Shown: piece by piece, positions 33,044 to 41,714 of the stretch
Position numbering within the stretch: the stretch's first letter is position 1
Layout of the letters: each line of letters begins with the position of its first letter
DNA from: Opitutia bacterium
GTDB taxonomy: Bacteria; Verrucomicrobiota; Verrucomicrobiae; Opitutales; UBA953
Assembly: GCA_004558035.1 (NCBI GenBank)
Contig: SFEJ01000004.1
Span: 62,001 to 126,000 of the forward strand
Reading direction: 5' to 3'
DNA: 64,000 nt
Program-made: the position numbers and the translations under genes
Notes under the pieces: generated by a model
Databases searched by the model: none
What the model was told of the DNA's origin: nothing
What the model saw: the letters and a program-made list of their open reading frames with translations, nothing else

Positions 33044-33862
33044 TTAAGCTTTCTTCAGCGTGACGTCGCCGGCGGAAAAGGCGCGGACGGCGCCCGAGGC
33101 GTCGCGGATGAGGATGCAGCCGCGCGAATCGACGCCCTGCGCCGTTCCCGCGATTTCCTCGTCGCCGTAAATCGCCGTGACGGGCCGGCCCGCGAGCAGG
33201 TCGAATTTTCCCCAAAGCGCGTCGAGCGCGGCGACGTGCGTTCCCGCGAGAAAATCCGCGTAGGCGCGCTCGACGGCGGCGAGCGTTTCCGCGCAGACGC
33301 GGTTCACGTCGAGAGGCGCGCCGCCGAGCGCCGAACGCATCGACGTCGCGATTCCGCGCACCTCCGGCGGGAGCGTCGCGGGATCGAGATTGACGTTCAG
33401 CCCGAGCCCGAAGACGATCCCGCGCACGCGCCCCGCGTCCGCGTGCGCTTCGGTGAGCATGCCCGCGAGTTTTTTCCCCGCGCAGAAAATGTCGTTCGGC
33501 CATTTCACGAGCGCGGGAACGCCGAATTTTTCGCGCAGCATCTTCGCGACGGCGACGCCGAGCCAGAGCGTGAAGTTCGCGAGGCGTTCCGGCGGGAGCG
33601 CGGGCGGACGGAATCCGCACGAAAGATAAAGGTTGCCGGGCTGCGCGCTCGCCCATTTGCGGCCGACGCGCCCGCGCCCGGCGGTCTGCGTGTTCGCGAC
33701 GACGGCGAAGTCGCCTTCGGGCGTTCCCGCGGCGAGCATCTTCGCGGCGTCGGCATTCGTGCTTCCCGTCTCCTCGACGACGAAGACGCGGAGACGCGAT
33801 CCCGCCTCGCGTCGCCTCGCGGCGAGCGTTTCGGAAACGATTTTCTGCGGGAAAGAGGACAT
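33044..33862 (-). CDS. birA: Biotin--[acetyl-CoA-carboxylase] ligase
   Basis: Attaches biotin to the biotin carboxyl carrier protein. The 272-residue product is the short class I form without an N-terminal DNA-binding domain, so it should not be a repressor. Seen are VEETGSTNADAAKML, the ATP/biotin loop QTAGRGRVGRKWASAQPGNL, LVKWPNDIFCAGKKLAGMLTE and FGLGLNVNLD, with the small C-terminal domain (DSRGCILIRDASGAVRAFSAG). The ATG at 33862 is chosen because the frame upstream runs into the dispersed repeat. Confidence 0.94.
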   Translation of the reverse strand: MSSFPQKIVSETLAARRREAGSRLRVFVVEETGSTNADAAKMLAAGTPEGDFAVVANTQTAGRGRVGRKWASAQPGNLYLSCGFRPPALPPERLANFTLWLGVAVAKMLREKFGVPALVKWPNDIFCAGKKLAGMLTEAHADAGRVRGIVFGLGLNVNLDPATLPPEVRGIATSMRSALGGAPLDVNRVCAETLAAVERAYADFLAGTHVAALDALWGKFDLLAGRPVTAIYGDEEIAGTAQGVDSRGCILIRDASGAVRAFSAGDVTLKKA

Positions 33863-33916
33863 CGGAAAAGCTCCTGCGGAGCCGTTTAAAGTGTATAAAG
33901 AGAGGAAAGGTGACAG

Positions 33917-34045
33917 GATTATTGAATAACGGATAGTTAATAATGAATAGTGAATAACGCAGTGATGAATACAGTTTTGAAATCCTTTCGGTGCAGCCGA
34001 GAGCAAGGCATTATTCATTATTCACTGTTCGCTGTTCGCTGCTCT
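33917..34045. repeat. Dispersed intergenic element, copy B (inverted)
   Basis: Its reverse complement follows copy A (10236-10400) block by block: AT-rich arm, GCCTTGCTCTCGGCTGCACC, GAAAGGATTT, ACTGTATTCATCACTGCG, TTATTCACTATTCATTATTA. It fills most of the birA-sufT gap. Confidence 0.6.
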
Positions 34046-34099
34046 TGTCACTTCCGTTAACCTTTGCATTTACACCTTAAACGGCGCAAAGAGCTCCTT

Positions 34100-34696
34100 T
34101 CAGATCAGCCCCAGCTCCATTTTTCCTTCTTCGGAAATCATGTCCTGCGTCCACGGCGGCTCAAACACGATTTCGACGCGGGCCTCGTTCACGCCGGGAA
34201 CGGCGAGCAGGCGGTTGCGCGCGTCTTCGGCGATGATCGGTCCCATGCCGCAGCCGGGCGCGGTGAGCGTCATCGCGACCTGCACGCCGTAGCGCTCGTC
34301 GCCGAGCGGCGCGGTCTCGAGCTTGTAGATTAGCCCGAGATTGACGATGTCCACCGGAATTTCCGGATCGTAAACCTGCTTCAGCGCCTCCCAGAGCGCT
34401 TCCTTGTCGGGCTCGCCGACGTGGCCGGGATGCTCCGCCGTGCCGAAGGAGCCGAATGCCGTCGTTTCGCCGCCGTCCGTTCCCGCCGCGGCTTCGGGCG
34501 TCTCGCCGAGCGCGTCGGCGTCCTTGCCGAGAATGCGGAACATGCCGACATCGCAGACGACGGTGAAGTTGCCGCCGAGACGGTGCGTGACGTTGACCTT
34601 CGTTCCCGCGGGCAGCAGCGCCGCGTCGCCCGAAGGCACGACCGTCGCGTCCGTGTCGCGCGTCAGAATACGATCATTGGAAGGCGATTGCATCAT
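34100..34696 (-). CDS. sufT: SufT-type Fe-S cluster assembly protein (MIP18/DUF59)
   Basis: A 198-residue protein that in other bacteria helps maturation of Fe-S proteins. The N-terminal region has ALLPAGTKVNVTHRLGGNFT and the FRILGKDADALGE motif typical of SufT. The C-terminal DUF59 domain has LKQVYDPEIPVDIVNLGLIY, LTAPGCGMGPIIAEDARNRL with the conserved Cys, and EIVFEPPWTQDMISEE. The start at 34696 (MMQSPSNDRIL) is chosen; the next ATG is equally possible. It stands alone here, without other suf genes, between two repeat-rich gaps. Confidence 0.88.
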   Translation of the reverse strand: MMQSPSNDRILTRDTDATVVPSGDAALLPAGTKVNVTHRLGGNFTVVCDVGMFRILGKDADALGETPEAAAGTDGGETTAFGSFGTAEHPGHVGEPDKEALWEALKQVYDPEIPVDIVNLGLIYKLETAPLGDERYGVQVAMTLTAPGCGMGPIIAEDARNRLLAVPGVNEARVEIVFEPPWTQDMISEEGKMELGLI

Positions 34697-35040
34697 GATG
34701 AAATGCGGAATGATAGGATTTTCGGCGCGGAGATTCAAGCCCCCGCGCAAGCCCGCCCTTGCCCGGAATTTCTCCGCGCCGCCCGCCGCGGAAACGAAGG
34801 CAGGAATGCCTTCGCCCCAATCCCGACGGAGAGACGGGCAGCGGCGCAGGGCGAAATGAGCGCGGCAAGCGCCCCTCATGTATCCGAATTAAAATCACAA
34901 AGCCCTGAAAGGGCGGCGGACGAGGCGCGCGGGAACGCCACGCGCGGGCTTTCGCGCCTTCGCCGCCCGCGTTTCCGCAGGAAATTTCCCGTTTTTCGTT
35001 TTCCGCTTTCCGTTTTCGCGTCGTCCGGGCGGAATCTTCC
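34697..35040. other. Gap between sufT and the origin region
   Basis: No gene seen. Holds a member of the dispersed hairpin family at 34795-34814 (stem CGAAGGC, loop AGGAAT, then CCCC) and an AGCCCTGAAAGGGCG hairpin near 34900. Confidence 0.55.
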
Positions 35041-35554
35041 GAAATCGCCCTTTAAATAACTTTTTATTATGTTTTGATTCAGTTAAAATTATGTAAATAA
35101 GCTGTGAACAGGCAGTGAACGGCGGAGAACAAGTTTTTGAAAAAAATCCTTTACAGGCTCGCGCGGCTCTAAAAATGCGGTTTTCGGGGCGGAAAATTTT
35201 CCGTCCGAATTTTCAAGCCCGAATTTTCGGAAAGTTATTCACAATCCCTTGTGAAGATTCTGTTCATAAAAACACCTTGCGAAAAGGGCGCTCCGACCGC
35301 AGTCTCGAAGCATCGCCGGAACGCGGATTTTCTTTCGCGAAACCCCGGCGCAAAAGCCTCAACCACATGACCATTTCACCTTTCAGCCCTTTATTCATCA
35401 GCATTTCCGGGAATTCCGGCGATGCCTTTCCCGTGCGGACGTTTCCGCGCGTTCCCGCCGCGCGCGCCCGTCGCGAAGCGCGTCCGGGCGCACTCGGTCT
35501 TCGCGGGTAATTCCCCGCGAATGTGAATAAATCGGGACTTATCAACCAAAAATC
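35041..35554. other. Putative replication origin (oriC) upstream of dnaA
   Basis: An AT-rich block (about 35050-35160) unusual for this genome, with TTTAAATAACTTTTTATTAT and TTAAAATTATGTAAATAAGC. Two DnaA-box-like 9-mers occur: TTATTCACA at 35235-35243 and its inverse TGTGAATAA at 35522-35530, plus weaker forms (TGTGAACAG near 35102, TTGTGAAGA near 35250). It directly precedes dnaA, the commonest oriC position. A short open frame inside (35115-35510) has no coding character. Confidence 0.5.
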
Positions 35555-36955
35555 ATGACTTCCGTGCTCACCGACTACGCAGAAACCTGGGAAATCGCCA
35601 AAAACGCGCTCCGAAACCGTCTTCCGAAGGGGATTTTCGAGCAGTGGTTCGAAGAAATCCGCTTCGCGTCGTTCGCAAACGACGTGTTCACGCTCGTCGC
35701 GTCGGACTCCTTCGCGCCGCTGTGGATCGGCGACAACTACGCCGACGTGCTCACCGAAGAGCTCGGCGCGGCGCTGGGCCGCAGCGTGAGCTACGAAATC
35801 GTCACGGAGACGCCCGCCGCCGTTCCCGCCGCGCCCGCGGCGACGCCTGTTCCCGCGACCGTTCCCGCCGCGCCGGAGCCGCCCGCGCGCCCCGCCGCGC
35901 CCGCCTGCGAGCTTTCGCCGGCGATCCGCCGCCAGAACACCTTCGCGAACTTCATCGAAGGCGCGGAAAACCAGCTCGCGCTGGCGATATCGAAATCGCT
36001 CGCGAACAATCTTTCCGACCCCGACGCCGCAAATCCGCTCTTCATCTACGGCCCGTCGGGCGTGGGCAAGACGCACCTAATGCACGCCGTCGCGAACGCC
36101 GTCTTCGACAAGACGCCGAGCGCGCGCATCTGCTACGTGACCTGCGAAATGTTCACGAACGACTACACCTACGCGCTTTCGCAGAACGCCGTGCACGACT
36201 TCCGCCGCCGCTACCGCGACCTGAATCTGCTGCTGATGGACGACATTCAGTTCCTCGAAGGCAAAAAGGGGCTGCAGGAGGAATTCTTCCACACGTTCAA
36301 CCAGCTCGTCATCAACGGCTGCAAGATCGTGCTCACGAGCGACCGCCCCGCCGGCGACATTCAGATCGAAGACCGCCTGATTTCGCGCTTTCAGCAGGGC
36401 ATCTCGACGGAAATCCGCCCGCCGTGCCTCGAAATGCGCATCGCGATTCTGCTGCGCAAGGCGCAGGCGCAGCGCTTCGACTTCGCGCGTCACCCGGGCG
36501 TGCTCGAGTTCGTCGCGCAGAACATCACGCGCAACGTGCGCAATCTCGAAGGCGCCGTGAACACGCTCGCGCGCTACGTCGAAATCCGCGGGAACGCGCC
36601 GCTGGGCGTGCCGGAAGTCTCGTCGATTCTCGGCAATCTGCTCCGCCAGGAGGAATCCGCGAAGCTGACGCCGGAGCTGATCCAGCGCGTCGTCGCCGAC
36701 GCCTACCGCATCGATCCCGCGAAGATGACCGCGAAGGACCGCTCCGCGAACGTCGCGTTCCCGCGGCAGATCGCGATGTACCTTTGCCGCGAACTCATCA
36801 ACATGACGACGGTCGCCGTCGGCGCCGCCTTCGGCAAACGCGACCACGGCACCGTGCTCCACGCGATCAAGACCGTGAAGAACCGCATCGACACGAGCGC
36901 CGAAGACAAGTTCAAGGTCGAGCAGATCCGCGAAAAACTCTCTCAGCGCGCGTGA
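35555..36955 (+). CDS. dnaA: Chromosomal replication initiator DnaA
   Basis: Opens the origin and loads the helicase. Of 466 residues, domain I (1-85) has WEIAKNALRNRLPKGIFEQW; domain II (about 90-125) is a Pro/Ala linker; domain III (126-340) carries NTFANFIEGAENQLA, Walker A GPSGVGKTHLMHA, Walker B LLLMDDIQFLEGK, sensor region LTSDRPAGDI and the arginine-finger region RLISRFQQG. Domain IV ends with the DnaA-box-reading motif FGKRDHGTVLHAIKTV. Length and order are normal. The following gene starts 19 nt downstream and is unrelated; dnaN is not adjacent. Confidence 0.97.
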   Translation: MTSVLTDYAETWEIAKNALRNRLPKGIFEQWFEEIRFASFANDVFTLVASDSFAPLWIGDNYADVLTEELGAALGRSVSYEIVTETPAAVPAAPAATPVPATVPAAPEPPARPAAPACELSPAIRRQNTFANFIEGAENQLALAISKSLANNLSDPDAANPLFIYGPSGVGKTHLMHAVANAVFDKTPSARICYVTCEMFTNDYTYALSQNAVHDFRRRYRDLNLLLMDDIQFLEGKKGLQEEFFHTFNQLVINGCKIVLTSDRPAGDIQIEDRLISRFQQGISTEIRPPCLEMRIAILLRKAQAQRFDFARHPGVLEFVAQNITRNVRNLEGAVNTLARYVEIRGNAPLGVPEVSSILGNLLRQEESAKLTPELIQRVVADAYRIDPAKMTAKDRSANVAFPRQIAMYLCRELINMTTVAVGAAFGKRDHGTVLHAIKTVKNRIDTSAEDKFKVEQIREKLSQRA

Positions 36956-36974
36956 GGCGCGGCACGGGAACGCG

Positions 36975-38108
36975 ATGATGTCGGAACCGGAAATCCGCGA
37001 CGCGGCAAAGGCGCCCGCCGCGCCTCGGCTCGCTTCGCTCGACGCGCTGCGCGGCGCAGACATGCTCTGCATTCTCGGGCTCGACACGTTCTTCCACGCG
37101 CTCCGCGCGCTGTTCCCGCAGAGCGGCGCGGCGCGTTTTCTCGCCGAACAGTTTTCGCACAAGGCGTGGGAAGGGCTCGCGCTCTACGATCTGATTTTCC
37201 CGCTGTTCGTCTTCGTGGCGGGCGCGTCCATGGCGTTTTCGCTGGAAAAGAAGCGTTCCCGCGGCGAAAGCCCGGCGCGGATCGTCGCGGAGCTCTTTCG
37301 GCGCGCGGCGCTGCTCGCGCTGATCGGCTTCGCGCTTCAGGGCGGACTTTCGTTCGCGTTCGCGGAAACGCGCTTCCCGTCCGTGCTCGCGCTGATCGGG
37401 ATTTCGGGCGCGCTCGGCGGGACGATCGCCGTGCTGCTGCGCACGCCGCGGCGCGTTCTCGCGGCGACGCTCGCGCTCTCCGCCGCGTTCGCCGCGCTGC
37501 AGCTTTTCGGCGGAGACTTCACGCCGGAAAACTCGCTCAACGCCAAGCTCGACCGCCTGCTGCTGCCGGGAAAACTGCACGGCGGCGTCTTCGACCCCGA
37601 GGGGATTCTCTGCGTCGCGGGCGCGACGGTCTCCGTGCTCTTCGGCTTTCTCGCGGGAACGCTGCTGCGCGCGGAAAATCTCGCGCCGAGGCGGAAAATC
37701 CTCGTCCTGCTCGCGGCGGGCGCGGCGCTGCTGCTCGCCGCTTGGGGCGCGGACGCGCTCGGCCTGCCCGTCGTCAAAAAGCTTTGGACGCAGAGCTTCG
37801 TCTTCGCCGCCGCGGGCTGGAGCGCGCTGCTGCTCGCGCTGTTTCACCTGCTTTTCGACGTCCTGCCCGACGCTCCCGCGCTGCGCGCCGTCGCGTATTT
37901 TTTCCGCGTCGTCGGCGTGAACGCGCTCGCGATCTACGCGCTGCAGTGGGTCTTCGACTTCTTCGGGCTCTCGCGCCTGCTCTTCGGCGGCGTCGCGGGG
38001 CTCTGCGGCGGCGCGGGAACGCTCGTCCTCGTCGCGGGCGCGATTCTGCTCAAATGGCTTCTCCTGCGCGCCCTCGAACGCCGCAAGATCTTCATCAAGA
38101 TCGGCTGA
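36975..38108 (+). CDS. DUF5009/HGSNAT-type membrane acyltransferase
   Basis: A 377-residue inner-membrane protein with about ten hydrophobic segments. The start RLASLDALRGADMLCILGLD and LIFPLFVFVAGASMAFSLEK are the family signature of heparan-alpha-glucosaminide N-acetyltransferase homologues (DUF5009/DUF1624); the ending VVGVNALAIYALQWVFDFFG also fits. Such proteins pass acetyl groups across the membrane onto amino sugars. The target here is unknown; mucin or heparan sugars would fit a gut lifestyle. It starts with two ATG codons 19 nt after dnaA. Confidence 0.82.
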   Translation: MMSEPEIRDAAKAPAAPRLASLDALRGADMLCILGLDTFFHALRALFPQSGAARFLAEQFSHKAWEGLALYDLIFPLFVFVAGASMAFSLEKKRSRGESPARIVAELFRRAALLALIGFALQGGLSFAFAETRFPSVLALIGISGALGGTIAVLLRTPRRVLAATLALSAAFAALQLFGGDFTPENSLNAKLDRLLLPGKLHGGVFDPEGILCVAGATVSVLFGFLAGTLLRAENLAPRRKILVLLAAGAALLLAAWGADALGLPVVKKLWTQSFVFAAAGWSALLLALFHLLFDVLPDAPALRAVAYFFRVVGVNALAIYALQWVFDFFGLSRLLFGGVAGLCGGAGTLVLVAGAILLKWLLLRALERRKIFIKIG

Positions 38109-38169
38109 GCCCGCGGGAACGGCGATTCTCGGCTTTGCCGGCGGAAAAAAATCCGCTATTTTCCCCGGC

Positions 38170-39435
38170 ATGAAAAAAATCCTTCTGAAGGACACGCTGC
38201 TCGACGGCAGGCGCACCGACGTGCTCATCGCCGGAAACCGTTTCGCGAAAATCGCGCCCGGGATCGCCGCCGACGCCGAGACCGAGGTCGCGGACGCCGC
38301 GGGAACGGCGATTCTCCCGCCGTTCTGCAACGCGCACACGCACGCCGCGATGACGCTGCTGCGCGGCTACGCCGACGACATGGAGCTCTTCAAATGGCTC
38401 AACGAGCACATCTGGCCCTTCGAGGCGAAGATGAGCGCGCGCGACGTCTATGAGGCTTCGCGGCTCGCGATTCTCGAGATGATCCGCTCGGGAACCGTCT
38501 TCTTCAACGACATGTACTGGCACAGCGACGAGACCGCCCGCGCCGCGCGCGAAATGGGCGTGCGCGCCAGCGTCGGCATGACGCTGACGGAGTTCATCGG
38601 CGAGAAGAAGATCGAAGCGACGTTCGAGCGCCTCGCCGAGCTGCCGCACGGCGGGCACGTCGGCGACGAAGGCCGCGTGCGCCTCGCGCTCGCGCCGCAC
38701 GCGGTCTACACCGTCCGCGAAAAGCTTTGGCGACGCTGCACGGAATTCGCGCGGGAACGCGGGCTGACGCTGCACATCCACCTCGCGGAGACGAAGAAGG
38801 AAGTCGAGGACTGCGTCGCCGAACACGGCATGACGCCGGTGCGCTGGTTGGATTCGCTCGGCGTGCTCGGCGAAAACGTCGTCGCGGCGCACGTCGTCCA
38901 CGTGGACGACGAGGAGATCGCGATTCTGCGGGAGCGCGGCGTGACGGTCGCGCACAATCCGTGCTCGAACATGAAGCTCGGCTCGGGCGTGTTCCGCGCG
39001 GCGGCGTTCGCGCGTTCGGGCTGCCGCGTCGCGCTCGGCACGGACGGGAACGCCTCGAACAACAATCTGGACATGCGCGAGGAGGCGAAGTTCGCGGCGC
39101 TGCTGGCGAAGGTCTCCGGCGATCCCGAAGCGCTCCCGGCGGAAACGGCGCTCGCGTGGGCGACCCGCGCCGGCGCGCGCGCGTTCGGTCTCGACGCGGG
39201 CGAAATCGCCGAAGGCCGGCTCGCCGACGCGCTCCTCGTCGATCTGAACGACGTGCGCATGACGCCCTGCCACAACCTCGTCTCCAACTGGATTTATTCG
39301 GCGGACACGCGCTGCATCCGCGACGTGATCTGCGACGGCAGATTCCTGATGCGCGACCGCGTCGTTCCCGGCGAAGAGGAGATCCTCGCCTCCGCCCGCG
39401 CCGTCGTCGACGCGCTCCTCGCAGAAAAGCGTTGA
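38170..39435 (+). CDS. mtaD: Amidohydrolase of the MTA/SAH deaminase type
   Basis: A 421-residue metal hydrolase. It has the metal pair FCNAHTHAAMTLLRGYADDM, the long helix FKWLNEHIWPFEAKM, metal His in LTLHIHLAETKKEVEDC, AHVVHVDDEEIAILRERGV with HNPCSNMKLGSG, and the catalytic Asp in LGTDGNASNNNLDM. This set is typical of 5-methylthioadenosine/S-adenosylhomocysteine deaminases, which convert the adenine part to hypoxanthine in nucleoside salvage. 5'-deoxyadenosine, released by radical-SAM enzymes such as BioB, is another possible substrate. It lies between two membrane-protein genes with short gaps, so cotranscription is likely. Confidence 0.88.
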   Translation: MKKILLKDTLLDGRRTDVLIAGNRFAKIAPGIAADAETEVADAAGTAILPPFCNAHTHAAMTLLRGYADDMELFKWLNEHIWPFEAKMSARDVYEASRLAILEMIRSGTVFFNDMYWHSDETARAAREMGVRASVGMTLTEFIGEKKIEATFERLAELPHGGHVGDEGRVRLALAPHAVYTVREKLWRRCTEFARERGLTLHIHLAETKKEVEDCVAEHGMTPVRWLDSLGVLGENVVAAHVVHVDDEEIAILRERGVTVAHNPCSNMKLGSGVFRAAAFARSGCRVALGTDGNASNNNLDMREEAKFAALLAKVSGDPEALPAETALAWATRAGARAFGLDAGEIAEGRLADALLVDLNDVRMTPCHNLVSNWIYSADTRCIRDVICDGRFLMRDRVVPGEEEILASARAVVDALLAEKR

Positions 39436-39468
39436 GCGGCGCGGCGGGAACGGCGTATGCTCCGCAGC

Positions 39469-40455
39469 ATGACAATTCTGGAGACCTTGCGCCGCGGCAG
39501 AAAAGCCGTTTACGTCGTCGTTCTCGCGCTGCTGTGCGCGTGCCTGCTCGCGGACTACGTGCCGCCGATTTCCGCGCTCGCGAAGGGCGTCACGCCGCCG
39601 GTCGCGCTTTCGCTCGGGCTCGCGTTCGCGCTCGTCTGCGGCCAGGCGTATCCGGCGTTCAACCGCAAGGTCTCGAAATATCTGCTGCAGTACTCGGTCG
39701 TCGGACTCGGATTCGGGATGAATCTGGAGGCGTCGCTCGCGTCGGGCAAGGAAGGCATGGGCTTCACGATCGTCTCGGTCGCGGGAACGATGCTGTTGGG
39801 CATGCTCGTCGGGCGCAAGCTGCTCGGCGTGGACCGCGACACGGCGTACCTGATCAGCTCGGGCACGGCAATCTGCGGCGGGAGCGCCATCGCGGCGGTC
39901 GGTCCCGTGCTCAAGGCGAAGGACGAGGCGATGTCCGTCTCGCTGGCGACGATCTTTGTGCTGAACGCGATCGCGCTGTTCATCTTCCCGCCGATCGGGC
40001 AGGCGCTCGGGCTCACGCAGCAGCAGTTCGGCACCTGGGCGGCGATCGCGATTCACGACACGAGCTCGGTCGTGGGCTCCGGCGCGGCTTTCGGCGAAGA
40101 GGCGCTGGCGGTCGCGACGACAATCAAGCTGACCCGCGCGCTGTGGATCATCCCGCTCGCGCTCGTCACGTCCGTGATCTTCAAGACGGAAGGCAAAAAG
40201 ATCTCGATTCCGTGGTTCATTCTTTTCTTCATCGCGGCGATCGTGCTGAACACGTACGCGCTCGACGGCGTGCCGCAGCTCGGGCAGGCGATCGCGGGGC
40301 TCGCGCGCAAGGGGCTCATCGTGACGATGTTCTTCATCGGCGCGGCGCTTTCCGTGGACACGCTGAAGGCGGTGGGTGTGCGCCCGCTGCTGCAGGGCGT
40401 GCTGCTGTGGATCGTCATCAGCCTCGGCTCGCTCGCGTACATTCTGAATTTCTGA
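39469..40455 (+). CDS. YeiH family (UPF0324) putative sulfate/anion exporter
   Basis: An inner-membrane protein of 328 residues with about ten hydrophobic segments. LQYSVVGLGFGMNLEASLAS, YLISSGTAICGGSAIAAVGP, SVSLATIFVLNAIALFIFPP and AAIAIHDTSSVVGSGAAFGE are the conserved blocks of the YeiH/UPF0324 family, in which a member is annotated as a putative sulfate exporter. The function is little tested. The ATG at 39469 (MTILETLRRG) is preferred to the one at 39457. Confidence 0.87.
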   Translation: MTILETLRRGRKAVYVVVLALLCACLLADYVPPISALAKGVTPPVALSLGLAFALVCGQAYPAFNRKVSKYLLQYSVVGLGFGMNLEASLASGKEGMGFTIVSVAGTMLLGMLVGRKLLGVDRDTAYLISSGTAICGGSAIAAVGPVLKAKDEAMSVSLATIFVLNAIALFIFPPIGQALGLTQQQFGTWAAIAIHDTSSVVGSGAAFGEEALAVATTIKLTRALWIIPLALVTSVIFKTEGKKISIPWFILFFIAAIVLNTYALDGVPQLGQAIAGLARKGLIVTMFFIGAALSVDTLKAVGVRPLLQGVLLWIVISLGSLAYILNF

Positions 40456-40540
40456 GCGGGGATCCGCCCCGCCCCGCGCGCGTTCCCGCGCATTTCAAGT
40501 TTGCGGGGGAAAGGCGATTGCGGTTTGATTGGCGGACATC

Positions 40541-41623
40541 ATGGGCAGCATTTTCGGCAAAGTTTTTCAGATTTCCACTTTCGGCGAAAGCCACGGCGCG
40601 GGCATAGGCGTCGTCATCGACGGATGCCCGTCCCTGCTCCCGCTCGACTCGGAGGAGATTCAGCGCGAGCTCGACCGCCGGCGCCCCGGGCAGAGCGACC
40701 TCTCCACGCCGCGCAAGGAAGGCGACCGCGTCGAGATCCTCTCCGGCGTCTATCAGGGAAAGACCACGGGAACGCCGATCGCCCTGCTCGTGCGCAACAC
40801 CGACCAGCGCCCGCAGGCCTACGACAAGCTGCGCGACCTTTTCCGCCCCTCGCACGCCGACTTCACCTACGTCGCGCGATACGGCTTCCGCAATCCCGAA
40901 GGCGGCGGACGCGCCTCCGCGCGCGAGACGATCGGGCGCGTCGCGGCGGGAGCGGTCGCAAAAAAACTTCTCGCCGCGCTCTGCCCCGGGCTGAAATTCT
41001 CGTGCTGGGTCGAAAGCGTCGCCGAAATCGAAATGTCGCCGAGCGACGAATTTTTCCCGCAGGAAGCAATCGAGAACGTTCCCGTGCGCTGCCCCGACGC
41101 CGAAATCGCGGCGCGCATGGCGGCGCGCATCAAGGCGGCGCGCTCGGACGGCGATTCCGTCGGCGGCACGATCCGCTGCAAGATCCGCGGCGTTCCCGCG
41201 GGGCTCGGCGAACCGGTGTTCGACCGCCTCGAAGCCGACCTCGCCAAGGCGATGCTGTGCATTCCCGCGACGAAGGGCTTCGAAATCGGGAGCGGCTTCG
41301 CGGGAACGCGCCTGACGGGCTCGACCCACAACGACGCGTTCGAGCTGCGCGACGGCGCAATCCGCACCGCGACGAACCGCTCCGGCGGCGTGCAGGGCGG
41401 CATTTCCAACGGCGAGGAAATCAATTTCCGCGTCGCGTTCAAGCCGACGCCGACCGTCGCGAAGAAACAGCGTACCGTCACCGTCGCGGGCGAGCCCTGC
41501 GAAGTGATCGGACACGGGCGCCACGATCCGTGCGTGCTCCCGCGCGCCGTCCCGATCGTCGAGGCGATGGCGGCGCTCGTCCTCGCCGACCACCTCCTCC
41601 GCTTCCGCTCGGCGCGAATCTGA
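40541..41623 (+). CDS. aroC: Chorismate synthase
   Basis: The last shikimate-pathway step, EPSP to chorismate, using reduced FMN. The 360-residue product shows MGSIFGKVFQISTFGESHGA, the RRRPGQSDLSTPRKEGDRVE loop, GTPIALLVRNTDQRPQAYDK, RPSHADFTYVARYGFRNPEG, then GGRASARETIGRVAAGA, and NRSGGVQGGISNGEEINFRV. The ATG at 40541 is the family start; the frame opens at a TTG a little earlier. No other aro gene is near. Chorismate also feeds menaquinone, for which menA lies 0.9 kb downstream. Confidence 0.97.
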   Translation: MGSIFGKVFQISTFGESHGAGIGVVIDGCPSLLPLDSEEIQRELDRRRPGQSDLSTPRKEGDRVEILSGVYQGKTTGTPIALLVRNTDQRPQAYDKLRDLFRPSHADFTYVARYGFRNPEGGGRASARETIGRVAAGAVAKKLLAALCPGLKFSCWVESVAEIEMSPSDEFFPQEAIENVPVRCPDAEIAARMAARIKAARSDGDSVGGTIRCKIRGVPAGLGEPVFDRLEADLAKAMLCIPATKGFEIGSGFAGTRLTGSTHNDAFELRDGAIRTATNRSGGVQGGISNGEEINFRVAFKPTPTVAKKQRTVTVAGEPCEVIGHGRHDPCVLPRAVPIVEAMAALVLADHLLRFRSARI

Positions 41624-41630
41624 AAAAAAA

Positions 41631-41703
41631 TCAAAACCACGGATGAACACGAATCTCCACGAATTTTTCTCATTCGTGCGAATTCGTGAAAATTCGTGGT
41701 TCC
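41631..41703. repeat. CACGAAT-word repeat tract
   Basis: Drifting copies of 'accacggatgaacacgaat' and 'aattcgtg' in both orientations form an imperfect inverted repeat between aroC and the next gene. A short relative (TTCGTGTTCATTCGTGGTTT) is at 11292-11313. Confidence 0.5.
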
Positions 41704-41714
41704 TTTAAAATTTT

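Noticed and set aside
35115..35510. A 131-codon frame in the origin region.
   Set aside because: Mixed composition, no motif, no ribosome site, and it overlaps the AT-rich DnaA-box region.
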